Assembly: GCA_038200385.1 (NCBI GenBank)
Contig: JBBPYA010000061.1
Location: forward strand, 1 to 5,513
From: JBBPYA01 sp038200385
GTDB taxonomy: Bacteria > Actinomycetota > Actinomycetes > Mycobacteriales > Geodermatophilaceae
DNA length: 5,513 bases
Direction of reading: 5' to 3'
The position numbers and the translations under genes are program-made. Positions within the stretch are counted from its first letter, which is position 1, and each line of letters begins with the position of its first letter. Shown here piece after piece: positions 1-4,779 of this stretch. Below the pieces are notes generated by a model. It made no database searches and was not told the DNA's origin. It worked only from the letters and a program-made list of their open reading frames with translations.

Positions 1-251
1 CTGGTCATTGACATTGTCGGTGTCCGGGCCGGTCTGCTCCGCCGAATCGGGGCCGCCGCTGGTGTTGTCCGGACCGGTCTGGTCGCCCTGCTGGTCATTG
101 ACATTGTCGGTGTCCGGACCGGTCTGCTCCACTGAATCGGGGCCGCCGCTGTTGGTGTCCGGACCGGTCTGGTCGCCCTGCTGGACATTGATGGTGTCCG
201 GACCGGTCTGGTCGCCCTGCTGGACATTGTCGGTGTCCGGACCGGTCTGCT
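1..251. repeat. In-gene tandem repeats: two 90-bp units plus shorter ~39-bp units
   Basis: Bases 1-90 and 91-180 are tandem copies differing at five positions (28, 41, 43, 62 and 65 of the first copy). A shorter 39-bp derivative follows at 181-219 and another partial unit begins at 220. All unit lengths are multiples of three, so copy-number change keeps the minus-strand reading frame and only lengthens or shortens the QTGPD protein. There are no unique spacers, so this is not a CRISPR array. The array probably continues past the left edge. Confidence 0.9.
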
Positions 252-381
252 CCACGTCGACGGTCGTCGACGTGGACGCGGGCGTGGGCGCCTGCGGTGA
301 GGCCGCCGCGGTCGAGAATCCGACGGCGGCAAGAACCGTCGCGAGCGCGCCGCCAACGGCGAGCCTGCTCTTCTTCTGCAT
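1..381 (-). CDS. Secreted acidic QTGPD-repeat protein (partial, C-terminus beyond left edge)
   Basis: The frame reads from ATG at 381 to the window edge without a stop (127 codons seen). Residues 1-27 form a signal peptide: a KKSR basic start, a hydrophobic core at about 8-22, and an AAA cleavage motif before Ser28, so the protein is probably exported by Sec. A Pro/Thr/Ser-rich linker (28-44) leads into repeats with the core QTGPD at residues 45, 58, 71, 86, 101 and 116, joined by DNVQQGD, DNVNDQQGD or SGGPDS units. The repeat region is Asp-rich, has no Cys and few hydrophobic residues, so it is probably extended or disordered. GAAGGA lies 7 nt upstream of ATG. It is divergent from the sensor kinase at 533. 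I recognise no enzyme family; similar small repeat proteins are annotated as hypothetical in actinobacteria. Any cell-wall anchor would lie outside the window. Confidence 0.82.
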   Translation of the reverse strand, partial: MQKKSRLAVGGALATVLAAVGFSTAAASPQAPTPASTSTTVDVEQTGPDTDNVQQGDQTGPDTINVQQGDQTGPDTNSGGPDSVEQTGPDTDNVNDQQGDQTGPDNTSGGPDSAEQTGPDTDNVNDQ

Positions 382-388
382 GGTTTCG

Positions 389-394
389 TCCTTC
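389..394 (-). promoter_or_regulatory. Ribosome binding site of the QTGPD-repeat gene
   Basis: GAAGGA on the minus strand ends 7 nt before the ATG at 381. This supports that ATG as the start of the repeat protein and shows that its mRNA has a leader, unlike the opposite gene. Confidence 0.7.
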
Positions 395-405
395 CAGCAA
401 TGGGG

Positions 406-436
406 GGTGTAGCTGACCTGGTTCACGATGCGCCAA
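406..436 (-). promoter_or_regulatory. Possible weak promoter for the QTGPD-repeat gene
   Basis: On the minus strand TTGGCG (plus-strand 431-436) and TACACC (406-411) are separated by 19 bp. The match is poor, with a long spacer and a -10 box that lacks the final T. A weak core promoter would fit dependence on an activator bound at the CTRAG repeats just upstream (442-478). This is inference only. Confidence 0.25.
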
Positions 437-441
437 CGGCC

Positions 442-478
442 CTAAGCGTTCCCTGAGCGATTCTGAGAGAACGCTAAG
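442..478. promoter_or_regulatory. Probable response-regulator operator: four CTRAG direct repeats
   Basis: CTAAG at 442, CTGAG at 453, CTGAG at 463 and CTAAG at 474 run in the same direction, 11, 10 and 11 bp apart, so all face one side of the helix. OmpR/PhoB-family regulators bind direct half-sites about one turn apart, and four sites would hold two dimers. The outer sites also give an inverted repeat, CTAAGCGTTC (442-451) against GAACGCTAAG (469-478), with 9 of 10 positions paired. The site lies between the divergent repeat-protein and kinase genes. The kinase's regulator is not in the window, so its identity is inferred. Confidence 0.6.
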
Positions 479-520
479 AAGCGCGGCGCGCGGTCGGAGG
501 CTGCCACCGGCCGGGCCGCC

Positions 521-526
521 TATCCT
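521..526 (+). promoter_or_regulatory. -10 box of a probable leaderless promoter for the histidine kinase
   Basis: TATCCT matches the actinobacterial TANNNT -10 pattern. Six bases separate it from GTG at 533, so transcription would be expected to start on or next to the G of the start codon. No Shine-Dalgarno sequence lies at a usable distance (GGAGG at 496-500 is over 30 nt away). No convincing -35 box is visible. Confidence 0.55.
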
Positions 527-532
527 GCGGCC

Positions 533-1966
533 GTGGACGCCTGTCCGGACGGAGCTACCCGCGGGGGCGAGATCGGTCGATGGTGGCCCCGGCACGCCGG
601 CGTACGCCTGCGGACCTCCGCTGCGGCGATGCTCGTCGTCACCGTCGGGCTGGCCTCGGCCGCCGTCCTGCTGGTGCTCCAACTGCAGCGGGCGCTGCTC
701 GACGGCGTCGACGCCGCCACCGTCGCTCGGGCCCGGGACGTGACCGCCCAACTCGGGCAGGCCGGGGACCCGACCGCCGCTGCACTGCCCGGAACCGGCG
801 ATGTCGCCCTGGTCCAGATCCTCGACACCCGCGGCGTCGTGGTCGCGGCCTCGCCGAACGTGACCGGGGAGCCCGCCATCACCGGGCTGCGACCGGCGGC
901 CGGGCAGTTGCTGCGTCAGGACACCCGCACCCCGGTCGGCGATGACGTGTTCCGGGTGGTGGCGCTGGGCGAGCTGAGCAACGGGACCCGCTACACCGTG
1001 GTCGTCGCGCAATCCCTGGCCGGTGTGGCGGACAGCGTCCGGACAGTGCTCCGCCTCCTGCTGGTCGGGGTGCCGGCCCTGGTCGTCGTGGTGGGAGGCG
1101 TGACATTCCTGTTCGTCGGCCGGGGGTTGCGTCCGGTGGAGGCCATCCGGGTCAGTGTGGCGAGCATCGGCGCCGGCGACCTGGACGCGCGGGTACCCCT
1201 ACCTCCGGGGCGGGACGAGATCGCCAGGCTGGCCGGCACCATGAACGCCATGCTGGACCGGCTGGCCGCCGCGCAGCACACCCAACGCAGATTCATCGCC
1301 GATGCCAGCCACGAGTTGCGTAGCCCGATCGCCACCCTCAAGGCCAGCGTCGAGGTGGCCGACGTGGACCGCGACCCCAGCACACTCGCAGCGGTCCTGG
1401 CCACGGTGAGCGCCGAGACCGAACGGCTGGAGCGGCTGGTCGCGGACCTGCTCGTGCTGGTCCGCGCCGACGAACGAGGACTGCAGTTGAGCAGTGCCGA
1501 CGTCGACCTCGACGACCTGGTACACGCCGAGGTACGCCGGCTGCGCGCGTCTACAGAGCTGCGCGTCGAGGCCTGCGTGTCCCCGGTGCGCGTCCTCGGT
1601 GACCCGCACCGGCTGTCCCAGGCGCTGCGCAACGTCGTTGACAACGCCGTGCGGCACGCGCGCACCACCGTAGCCGTCGGCGTGCACCGCGCCGGCGACA
1701 CAGCGGTCATCGAGGTCGGCGATGACGGTCCCGGCGTCCCGCTCGCCGACCGGGAACGGGTCTTCGGCCGGTTCGTCCGGCTGGAGGAGAGCAGGACCCG
1801 CAGCGCCGGTGGCAGTGGGCTGGGCCTGGCCATCGTCGCCGAGGTACTGGCCGCGCACGGCGGCACGGTCCGCTTCGTCGACGGCGCGGAACCAGGTGCG
1901 ACCGTCCGGATCGAGCTCCCGCTCGCCCAGGAACACGCTCGTGCCGTCAGGAGTGAGCGGGGCTGA
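533..1966 (+). CDS. Two-component sensor histidine kinase (HAMP-HisKA-HATPase), orphan in this window
   Basis: A 477-residue inner-membrane kinase that would autophosphorylate on His and pass the phosphate to a response regulator. Transmembrane helix 1 is at about 30-50, an extracytoplasmic sensor region of about 120 residues follows, and helix 2 is at about 173-196. HAMP follows at about 197-248. The HisKA H-box ASHELRSP places the phospho-acceptor at His260. The ATPase shows the N-box NVVDNAVRH (key Asn371), G1 DDGPGVP (397-403) and G2 GGSGLGLAIV (426-435). All catalytic motifs look intact. The start at GTG 533 fits the -10 box six bases upstream. Such kinases usually follow an OmpR-family regulator gene in one operon. 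Here the upstream gene is the divergent repeat protein and the downstream gene is convergent, so the partner lies elsewhere. The signal sensed cannot be read from the sequence. Confidence 0.95.
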   Translation: MDACPDGATRGGEIGRWWPRHAGVRLRTSAAAMLVVTVGLASAAVLLVLQLQRALLDGVDAATVARARDVTAQLGQAGDPTAAALPGTGDVALVQILDTRGVVVAASPNVTGEPAITGLRPAAGQLLRQDTRTPVGDDVFRVVALGELSNGTRYTVVVAQSLAGVADSVRTVLRLLLVGVPALVVVVGGVTFLFVGRGLRPVEAIRVSVASIGAGDLDARVPLPPGRDEIARLAGTMNAMLDRLAAAQHTQRRFIADASHELRSPIATLKASVEVADVDRDPSTLAAVLATVSAETERLERLVADLLVLVRADERGLQLSSADVDLDDLVHAEVRRLRASTELRVEACVSPVRVLGDPHRLSQALRNVVDNAVRHARTTVAVGVHRAGDTAVIEVGDDGPGVPLADRERVFGRFVRLEESRTRSAGGSGLGLAIVAEVLAAHGGTVRFVDGAEPGATVRIELPLAQEHARAVRSERG

Positions 1967-1984
1967 TCGCGCCGTGGCCGGCGG

Positions 1985-2599
1985 CTACCTCCGGTCGTCG
2001 GTCGGCGGCTGGAAGCGCGCGGTGGGCTCCCGCCCGAGATCGGGCTCAGCGCCCGGCGGCGGTCCGGCGTAGCCCTGCCCGTAGAAGCGTCCCGCCTCCC
2101 GGGCCCGGCGGGTGTCGTCCTCCTCCACGAGCCGGTTGATCAGCTGCTGGATCTCATCGGAGCGCGGCAGGTTGTCCAGCACCTGCGGTGGGCCCTCGCC
2201 GGCCGACTCGATGGTCAGGGTCCCCGAACCCACGATCCGATCCCAGAGCGACTGCTCATAGGCCACGTCGGTGATCCGCGGGTAGGCCACGTCCTTGCCG
2301 TGCCGGTTCAGCACGCCGGTTCGCAGCATGACCCGGTGCGTGGTGATCACGTAGTGCGTGGTCCCCCACCGCAGCACGGGCACGAGCGTGAACGGGACGA
2401 GCAGGACGACGGCGAGGACGAGGATCGCCACCAGCAGCGACTGCCGGGAGCCGCTTGTCGGCACGAGGGCGATCCCGAAGCCGGTGAGTGCGGCGACGAC
2501 GACGAAGACGAGCACTGGCGGAACGAGAGTGATCCAGTGCGGGTGCAGGTGCCGGACGACCTTCTCGTCGGAGGCGAGCAGCTGTTCCGGGTAAGCCAA
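1985..2599 (-). CDS. Membrane-anchored bacterial PH-domain protein (DUF304/YdbS-like)
   Basis: A 204-residue protein starting at TTG 2599: GAGGAG lies 6 nt upstream, and the resulting LAYPEQLL...DEKVVRHLHPHW start matches how I recall family members begin. The frame stays open upstream to an ATG at 2713, but that adds 38 residues lacking family features and has no good ribosome site. Two membrane helices (about 25-46 and 55-76) are followed by a PH-like domain (about 78-165) with THYVITTHRVMLRTG and YPRITDV segments, then a polar Pro/Arg-rich tail. Family function is not established; bPH2 domains are thought to act at the membrane. It converges on the kinase with an 18-bp gap, and it is divergent from the padR-hyp operon. 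A role in hydrogenase biology is not implied. Confidence 0.88.
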   Translation of the reverse strand: MAYPEQLLASDEKVVRHLHPHWITLVPPVLVFVVVAALTGFGIALVPTSGSRQSLLVAILVLAVVLLVPFTLVPVLRWGTTHYVITTHRVMLRTGVLNRHGKDVAYPRITDVAYEQSLWDRIVGSGTLTIESAGEGPPQVLDNLPRSDEIQQLINRLVEEDDTRRAREAGRFYGQGYAGPPPGAEPDLGREPTARFQPPTDDRR

Positions 2600-2605
2600 C
2601 TGGGT

Positions 2606-2611
2606 CTCCTC
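2606..2611 (-). promoter_or_regulatory. Ribosome binding site that decides the TTG start of the PH-domain gene
   Basis: GAGGAG on the minus strand ends 6 nt before TTG at 2599. It is the only strong Shine-Dalgarno sequence in this region of that strand, and it favours the short 204-residue form over a start at 2713. Confidence 0.75.
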
Positions 2612-2693
2612 GGCCGGCACGGCGGAACCGGGCGCGGCCACTATCCCGCAGCGGCCGTTGTCGTCACCAGGCCCGAGCCCGCGACTTTTCTGC

Positions 2694-2722
2694 TTGTATG
2701 GAGTCGCGAGCAACGGTAGGCG
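2694..2722 (+). promoter_or_regulatory. Possible promoter of the padR-SIS-hypC-SIS-hypF operon
   Basis: TTGTAT (2694-2699) and TAGGCG (2717-2722) are 17 bp apart, an ideal spacing. The -35 keeps TTG and the -10 begins with TA but lacks the final T, so the match is only moderate. Transcription would begin near 2729 and give a leader of about 87 nt that carries the inverted repeat at 2774-2800. Confidence 0.35.
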
Positions 2723-2773
2723 ACAGACCGGCGCCGAACGCCTTGCATGGCGAGCGAGCCGGACAGGGAGCTA

Positions 2774-2800
2774 GATGGCCGAGTCGCCTTCTCGGCCATC
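2774..2800. promoter_or_regulatory. Perfect 10-bp inverted repeat, probable PadR operator or leader hairpin
   Basis: GATGGCCGAG (2774-2783) and CTCGGCCATC (2791-2800) pair perfectly around a 7-nt loop, 15 bp before the padR ATG. A further GATGG half-site (2802-2806) forms a second small inverted repeat with CCATC (2796-2800). PadR-type repressors are dimers that often bind dyads before their own gene, so autoregulation is the simplest reading. If the promoter lies upstream, it would instead, or also, fold as a hairpin just before the start codon. It is followed by no T-run, so it is not an intrinsic terminator. Confidence 0.55.
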
Positions 2801-2815
2801 CGATGGGGGCTGCGG

Positions 2816-3202
2816 ATGAGGCATGGTGAGCCGCGCAACTTCGTGCAGCCCTGTCTGCTGCTGCTCCTGCACGAGCACCCCGATCATGGGTACGCCCTGG
2901 TCGAGCGGCTTAAATCCTTCCAGGTCGCCGAGGGCGACCCCGGGACCGTCTACCGCGCGCTGCACGCCCTCGAGATCACCGGCGCGGTCCGCTCGGCGTG
3001 GGGGCTGTCCGAGGCCGGTCCGGCCCGGCGTACGTACCACATCACCATCGCCGGACGCGCCCAGCTCGACGAGTGGTCGGGGTCGATCAGCGAGACCCGG
3101 GAGGCGCTGGAGACCTACCTGGAGCGCTACACCTCCCGCTGTCCCGACCAGCGGCCGGCGCGCGCCAACGGGACCACCCGGACCGAGGCGGAGCGTCGAT
3201 GA
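2816..3202 (+). CDS. PadR-family transcriptional regulator
   Basis: A 128-residue DNA-binding protein with a winged helix of PadR type. MRHGEPRNFVQPCLLLLL starts the first helix, GYALVERL (25-32) follows, DPGTVYRALHALEITGAV (41-58) is the recognition-helix region, and GPARRTYHIT (68-77) forms the wing. The C-terminal helix (about 81-110, ending in LETYLERY) is the likely dimerisation part. The start at ATG 2816 is preferred because the family begins with this MRHGEPR-like segment and because the upstream ATG at 2747 would translate through the inverted repeat at 2774-2800. Neither start has a strong ribosome site; a G-run at 2805-2809 is the best available. Its stop overlaps the next gene's ATG (ATGA at 3199-3202), so it leads the hyp operon and probably controls it. 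The effector is unknown. Confidence 0.9.
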   Translation: MRHGEPRNFVQPCLLLLLHEHPDHGYALVERLKSFQVAEGDPGTVYRALHALEITGAVRSAWGLSEAGPARRTYHITIAGRAQLDEWSGSISETREALETYLERYTSRCPDQRPARANGTTRTEAERR

Positions 3203-3834
3203 CTGCCTCCACGGCGCTGGACCGGGACGCGGTGACCGCGGCCTTCCGCCGCCGGGAGGAGGCCGGGACCGCGCTGGTCGCCGATGCCGATGCGGTGGCG
3301 GCGACCTGTCAGGCGATGGCCGTCCGGTTCCACGGCGGCGGCCGGCTGCTGGTGTTCGGCAACGGGGGCGCGGCCACCGACGCCGCGCACCTGGCCGTGG
3401 AGTTCATACACCCGGTGATCGTCGGCAAGCGGGCGCTGCCCGCGTTGTCGATGACCAACGACGCCGCGCTGTTCAGCGGGCTCGCGGCGGCCGGCGCGTA
3501 CGACGACACCTTCGCCGCCCAGATCAGGCTGCTGGCCCGTCCGCAAGACATCGCCGTCGGCATCTCCGCCTCCGGGCACTGCGCGAACGTCGCCGCCGGG
3601 CTGGCCGAGGCCACGGACAAGGGACTGCTCACGGTCGCGCTGATCGGGCACAGCAGCACCAGTGCCGGCCCCGACATCGCGGCGACACCCGGCCTGGATC
3701 ACGTCCTGCGGGCCCACGCGAGCGACGCCCGGGTGGTCAAGGAGGTGCACGTCACGATCTACCACGTGCTGTGGGAGCTGGTTCACGTGTTCCTGGAGCA
3801 GCCCGGCCTGCTGGCACCCGAGGTGATCCGGTGA
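3199..3834 (+). CDS. SIS-domain sugar-phosphate isomerase, GmhA-like (SIS-A)
   Basis: A 211-residue SIS-domain protein resembling D-sedoheptulose-7-phosphate isomerase (GmhA), a cytosolic enzyme interconverting ketose and aldose phosphates. VFGNGGAATDAAHLAVEF (52-69) is the first phosphosugar-binding segment and GISASGHCANV (121-131) the second. Glu68 and His184 (in EVHVTIYH) stand where GmhA has the catalytic Glu and His, and His64 is also kept, so activity is plausible. The substrate is not readable, and no other heptose genes are present. The start ATG overlaps the padR stop by 4 nt, and the gene's own stop overlaps hypC by 4 nt, so it is co-translated within a hydrogenase maturation operon. 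DiaA-like or other SIS functions cannot be excluded. Confidence 0.87.
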   Translation: MTASTALDRDAVTAAFRRREEAGTALVADADAVAATCQAMAVRFHGGGRLLVFGNGGAATDAAHLAVEFIHPVIVGKRALPALSMTNDAALFSGLAAAGAYDDTFAAQIRLLARPQDIAVGISASGHCANVAAGLAEATDKGLLTVALIGHSSTSAGPDIAATPGLDHVLRAHASDARVVKEVHVTIYHVLWELVHVFLEQPGLLAPEVIR

Positions 3835-4100
3835 GCGGTCCCGCCGGTCCCGGCGCGCCACGAGCGGCCGTGCCCGCCGCGCCGCGAGCGATCGTGCCCG
3901 CGTGCCACGACGAGGTCTGCATCACCTGCTCGGACCAGGCGATCCCGGTGCGCATCCTACAGGTGCTGGCCGACGACATCGCCCTAGTCGACACCGGGCA
4001 GAGCGAGGAGCACGTCAGCATCGCGCTGGTCACCGCCGGCGTGGGCGACACCGTGCTGGTGCACGCGAAGGAAGCGATCGCTGTGGTTCCCAGTGCCTGA
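3831..4100 (+). CDS. hypC: HypC/HupF-family [NiFe]-hydrogenase maturation chaperone, Cys-rich N-terminal variant
   Basis: An 89-residue small chaperone. HypC proteins carry the Fe(CN)2CO unit with HypD and deliver it to the hydrogenase large subunit in the cytoplasm. The core CITCSDQAIPVRIL...VDTG...VSIALVTAGVGDTVLVHAKEAIAVV (30-87) has the family's small beta-barrel pattern, with the VGDTVLVHA signature near the end. Classical HypC begins Met-Cys, and that Cys is essential. Here a Pro/Ala-rich leader of 24 residues precedes a cluster Cys25, Cys30, Cys33, and Cys30 or Cys33 aligns best with the essential one. The GTG start overlaps the preceding stop (GTGA), with GAGG 8 nt upstream. A shorter form from GTG 3894 (68 residues, MPACHDEVC) is possible but has a weaker ribosome site. 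Confidence 0.85.
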   Translation: MSGPAGPGAPRAAVPAAPRAIVPACHDEVCITCSDQAIPVRILQVLADDIALVDTGQSEEHVSIALVTAGVGDTVLVHAKEAIAVVPSA

Positions 4101-4133
4101 GCGGCGCCACTCGGAAGGGCACCCGGTGCGCTC

Positions 4134-4775
4134 GTGACCGGGATGGAGTCGCTCTACCCGTTCCTGTACGCCGAGTCGACCGACCTGGACTCGGTGCTGC
4201 GGGCGGCGAGCGCGTCCACCGCGGACAAGGCACGCGAGATCGTCGACCTGCGCAAGGCGATGGCCGAGCACTACGCCGACGCCCTGATCGCCTGCGCGCG
4301 GGACATGGTTGCCCGCTTCGCCGCCGGCGGCCGGCTTTTCACCTTCGGCAACGGCGGCAGCAGCAGCGACGCCCAGGCCGTTGCCCAGCTGTTCGTGAAC
4401 CCCGGCACGGACGGACGGGCGCTGCCGGCCCTGAGCCTGACCAACGACGTCGCCGTGCTCACCGCGCTGTCCAACGACATCGGCTTCGAGGTCGTTTTCG
4501 CTCGACAGCTCGCCGCGCAGGGCGGTGCCGCCGACATCGCGGTCGGGTTGTCCACGAGCGGCGGCTCGGCCAACGTGCTGGCCGGCTTCGAGCAGGCGCA
4601 CCGGCGCGGAATGCTCACCGTAGGGTTCGCCGGTTACGAGGGCGGCCGGATGGCCGAAGCGGACACCATCGACCACCTCTTCGTCGTACCGTCGGCGTCC
4701 GTGCACCGGATCCAGGAGGCGCAGACCACGACGTACAACGTGCTGTGGGAGCTGACCCAGCTGGCCCTGGAGTAG
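4134..4775 (+). CDS. SIS-domain protein, GmhA-like but lacking catalytic Glu/His (SIS-B)
   Basis: A 213-residue SIS protein, homologous in layout to SIS-A. TFGNGGSSSDAQAVAQLF (70-87) and GLSTSGGSANV (138-148) are clear phosphosugar-binding segments, so the fold and ligand site look kept. At the positions of SIS-A His64, Glu68, His184 and His189 it has Ala82, Leu86, Gln197 and Asn202. Since GmhA isomerases rely on that Glu and the first of the two C-terminal His, isomerisation by the usual route seems unlikely. It may be a sugar-phosphate sensor, a regulatory or structural partner of SIS-A, or an enzyme with other chemistry. The gene lies 33 nt after hypC and 4 nt before hypF. GTG 4134 is given as start, but ATG 4143 (MESLYPFLY) is about equally good; GGAAGGG at 4113-4119 is rather far from both. 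Confidence 0.85.
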   Translation: MTGMESLYPFLYAESTDLDSVLRAASASTADKAREIVDLRKAMAEHYADALIACARDMVARFAAGGRLFTFGNGGSSSDAQAVAQLFVNPGTDGRALPALSLTNDVAVLTALSNDIGFEVVFARQLAAQGGAADIAVGLSTSGGSANVLAGFEQAHRRGMLTVGFAGYEGGRMAEADTIDHLFVVPSASVHRIQEAQTTTYNVLWELTQLALE

Positions 4776-4779
4776 CCCG

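Larger units (their letters stand above)
2600..2815. other. Divergent intergenic control region between the PH-domain gene and the padR operon
   Basis: With the preferred starts, 216 bp separate two divergent genes. It holds the ribosome site of the PH-domain gene at its left end and an inverted repeat at its right end. It is somewhat more A/T-rich near 2680-2700 (TTTTCTGCTTGTATGG) than the flanking genes, which suits a promoter area. No RNA gene is recognisable. Confidence 0.6.

Noticed and set aside
1..251. CRISPR-like regular repeats
   Set aside because: Units are directly tandem without unique spacers and translate into a coherent secreted repeat protein.
95..1012. Long open frame on the minus strand across the repeat gene and kinase N-terminus
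   Set aside because: Its product is Arg/Gly/Pro-rich with no domain. It is a high-GC shadow of the kinase and the repeat gene, and it spans the promoter region between them.
991..1866. Long minus-strand open frame inside the kinase
   Set aside because: Low-complexity Ser/Arg/Thr composition with no motifs, lying antisense to a kinase with all catalytic boxes.
1964..1987. Terminator between the convergent kinase and PH-domain genes
   Set aside because: The 18-bp gap has only short GC-rich partial pairing and no T-run in either direction, so no terminator can be supported.
2747..2815. N-terminal extension of PadR from ATG 2747
   Set aside because: No ribosome site precedes it, the added residues lack family features, and it would run through the perfect inverted repeat.
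2823..3830. Plus-strand open frame continuing upstream of hypC
   Set aside because: It overlaps padR and SIS-A in another frame and encodes Arg/Pro-rich low-complexity sequence. Only the part from 3831 is HypC.
4119..4129. Palindrome GCACC-C-GGTGC between hypC and SIS-B
   Set aside because: A one-base loop cannot fold as a hairpin, the arms are only 5 bp, and such matches are expected by chance in this GC content.
4127..4138. GTG at 4127 as the SIS-B start, since GGAAGGG is well spaced from it
   Set aside because: That frame hits a TGA after three codons, so it cannot encode SIS-B. The well-placed GGAAGGG is probably incidental or used loosely by 4134.
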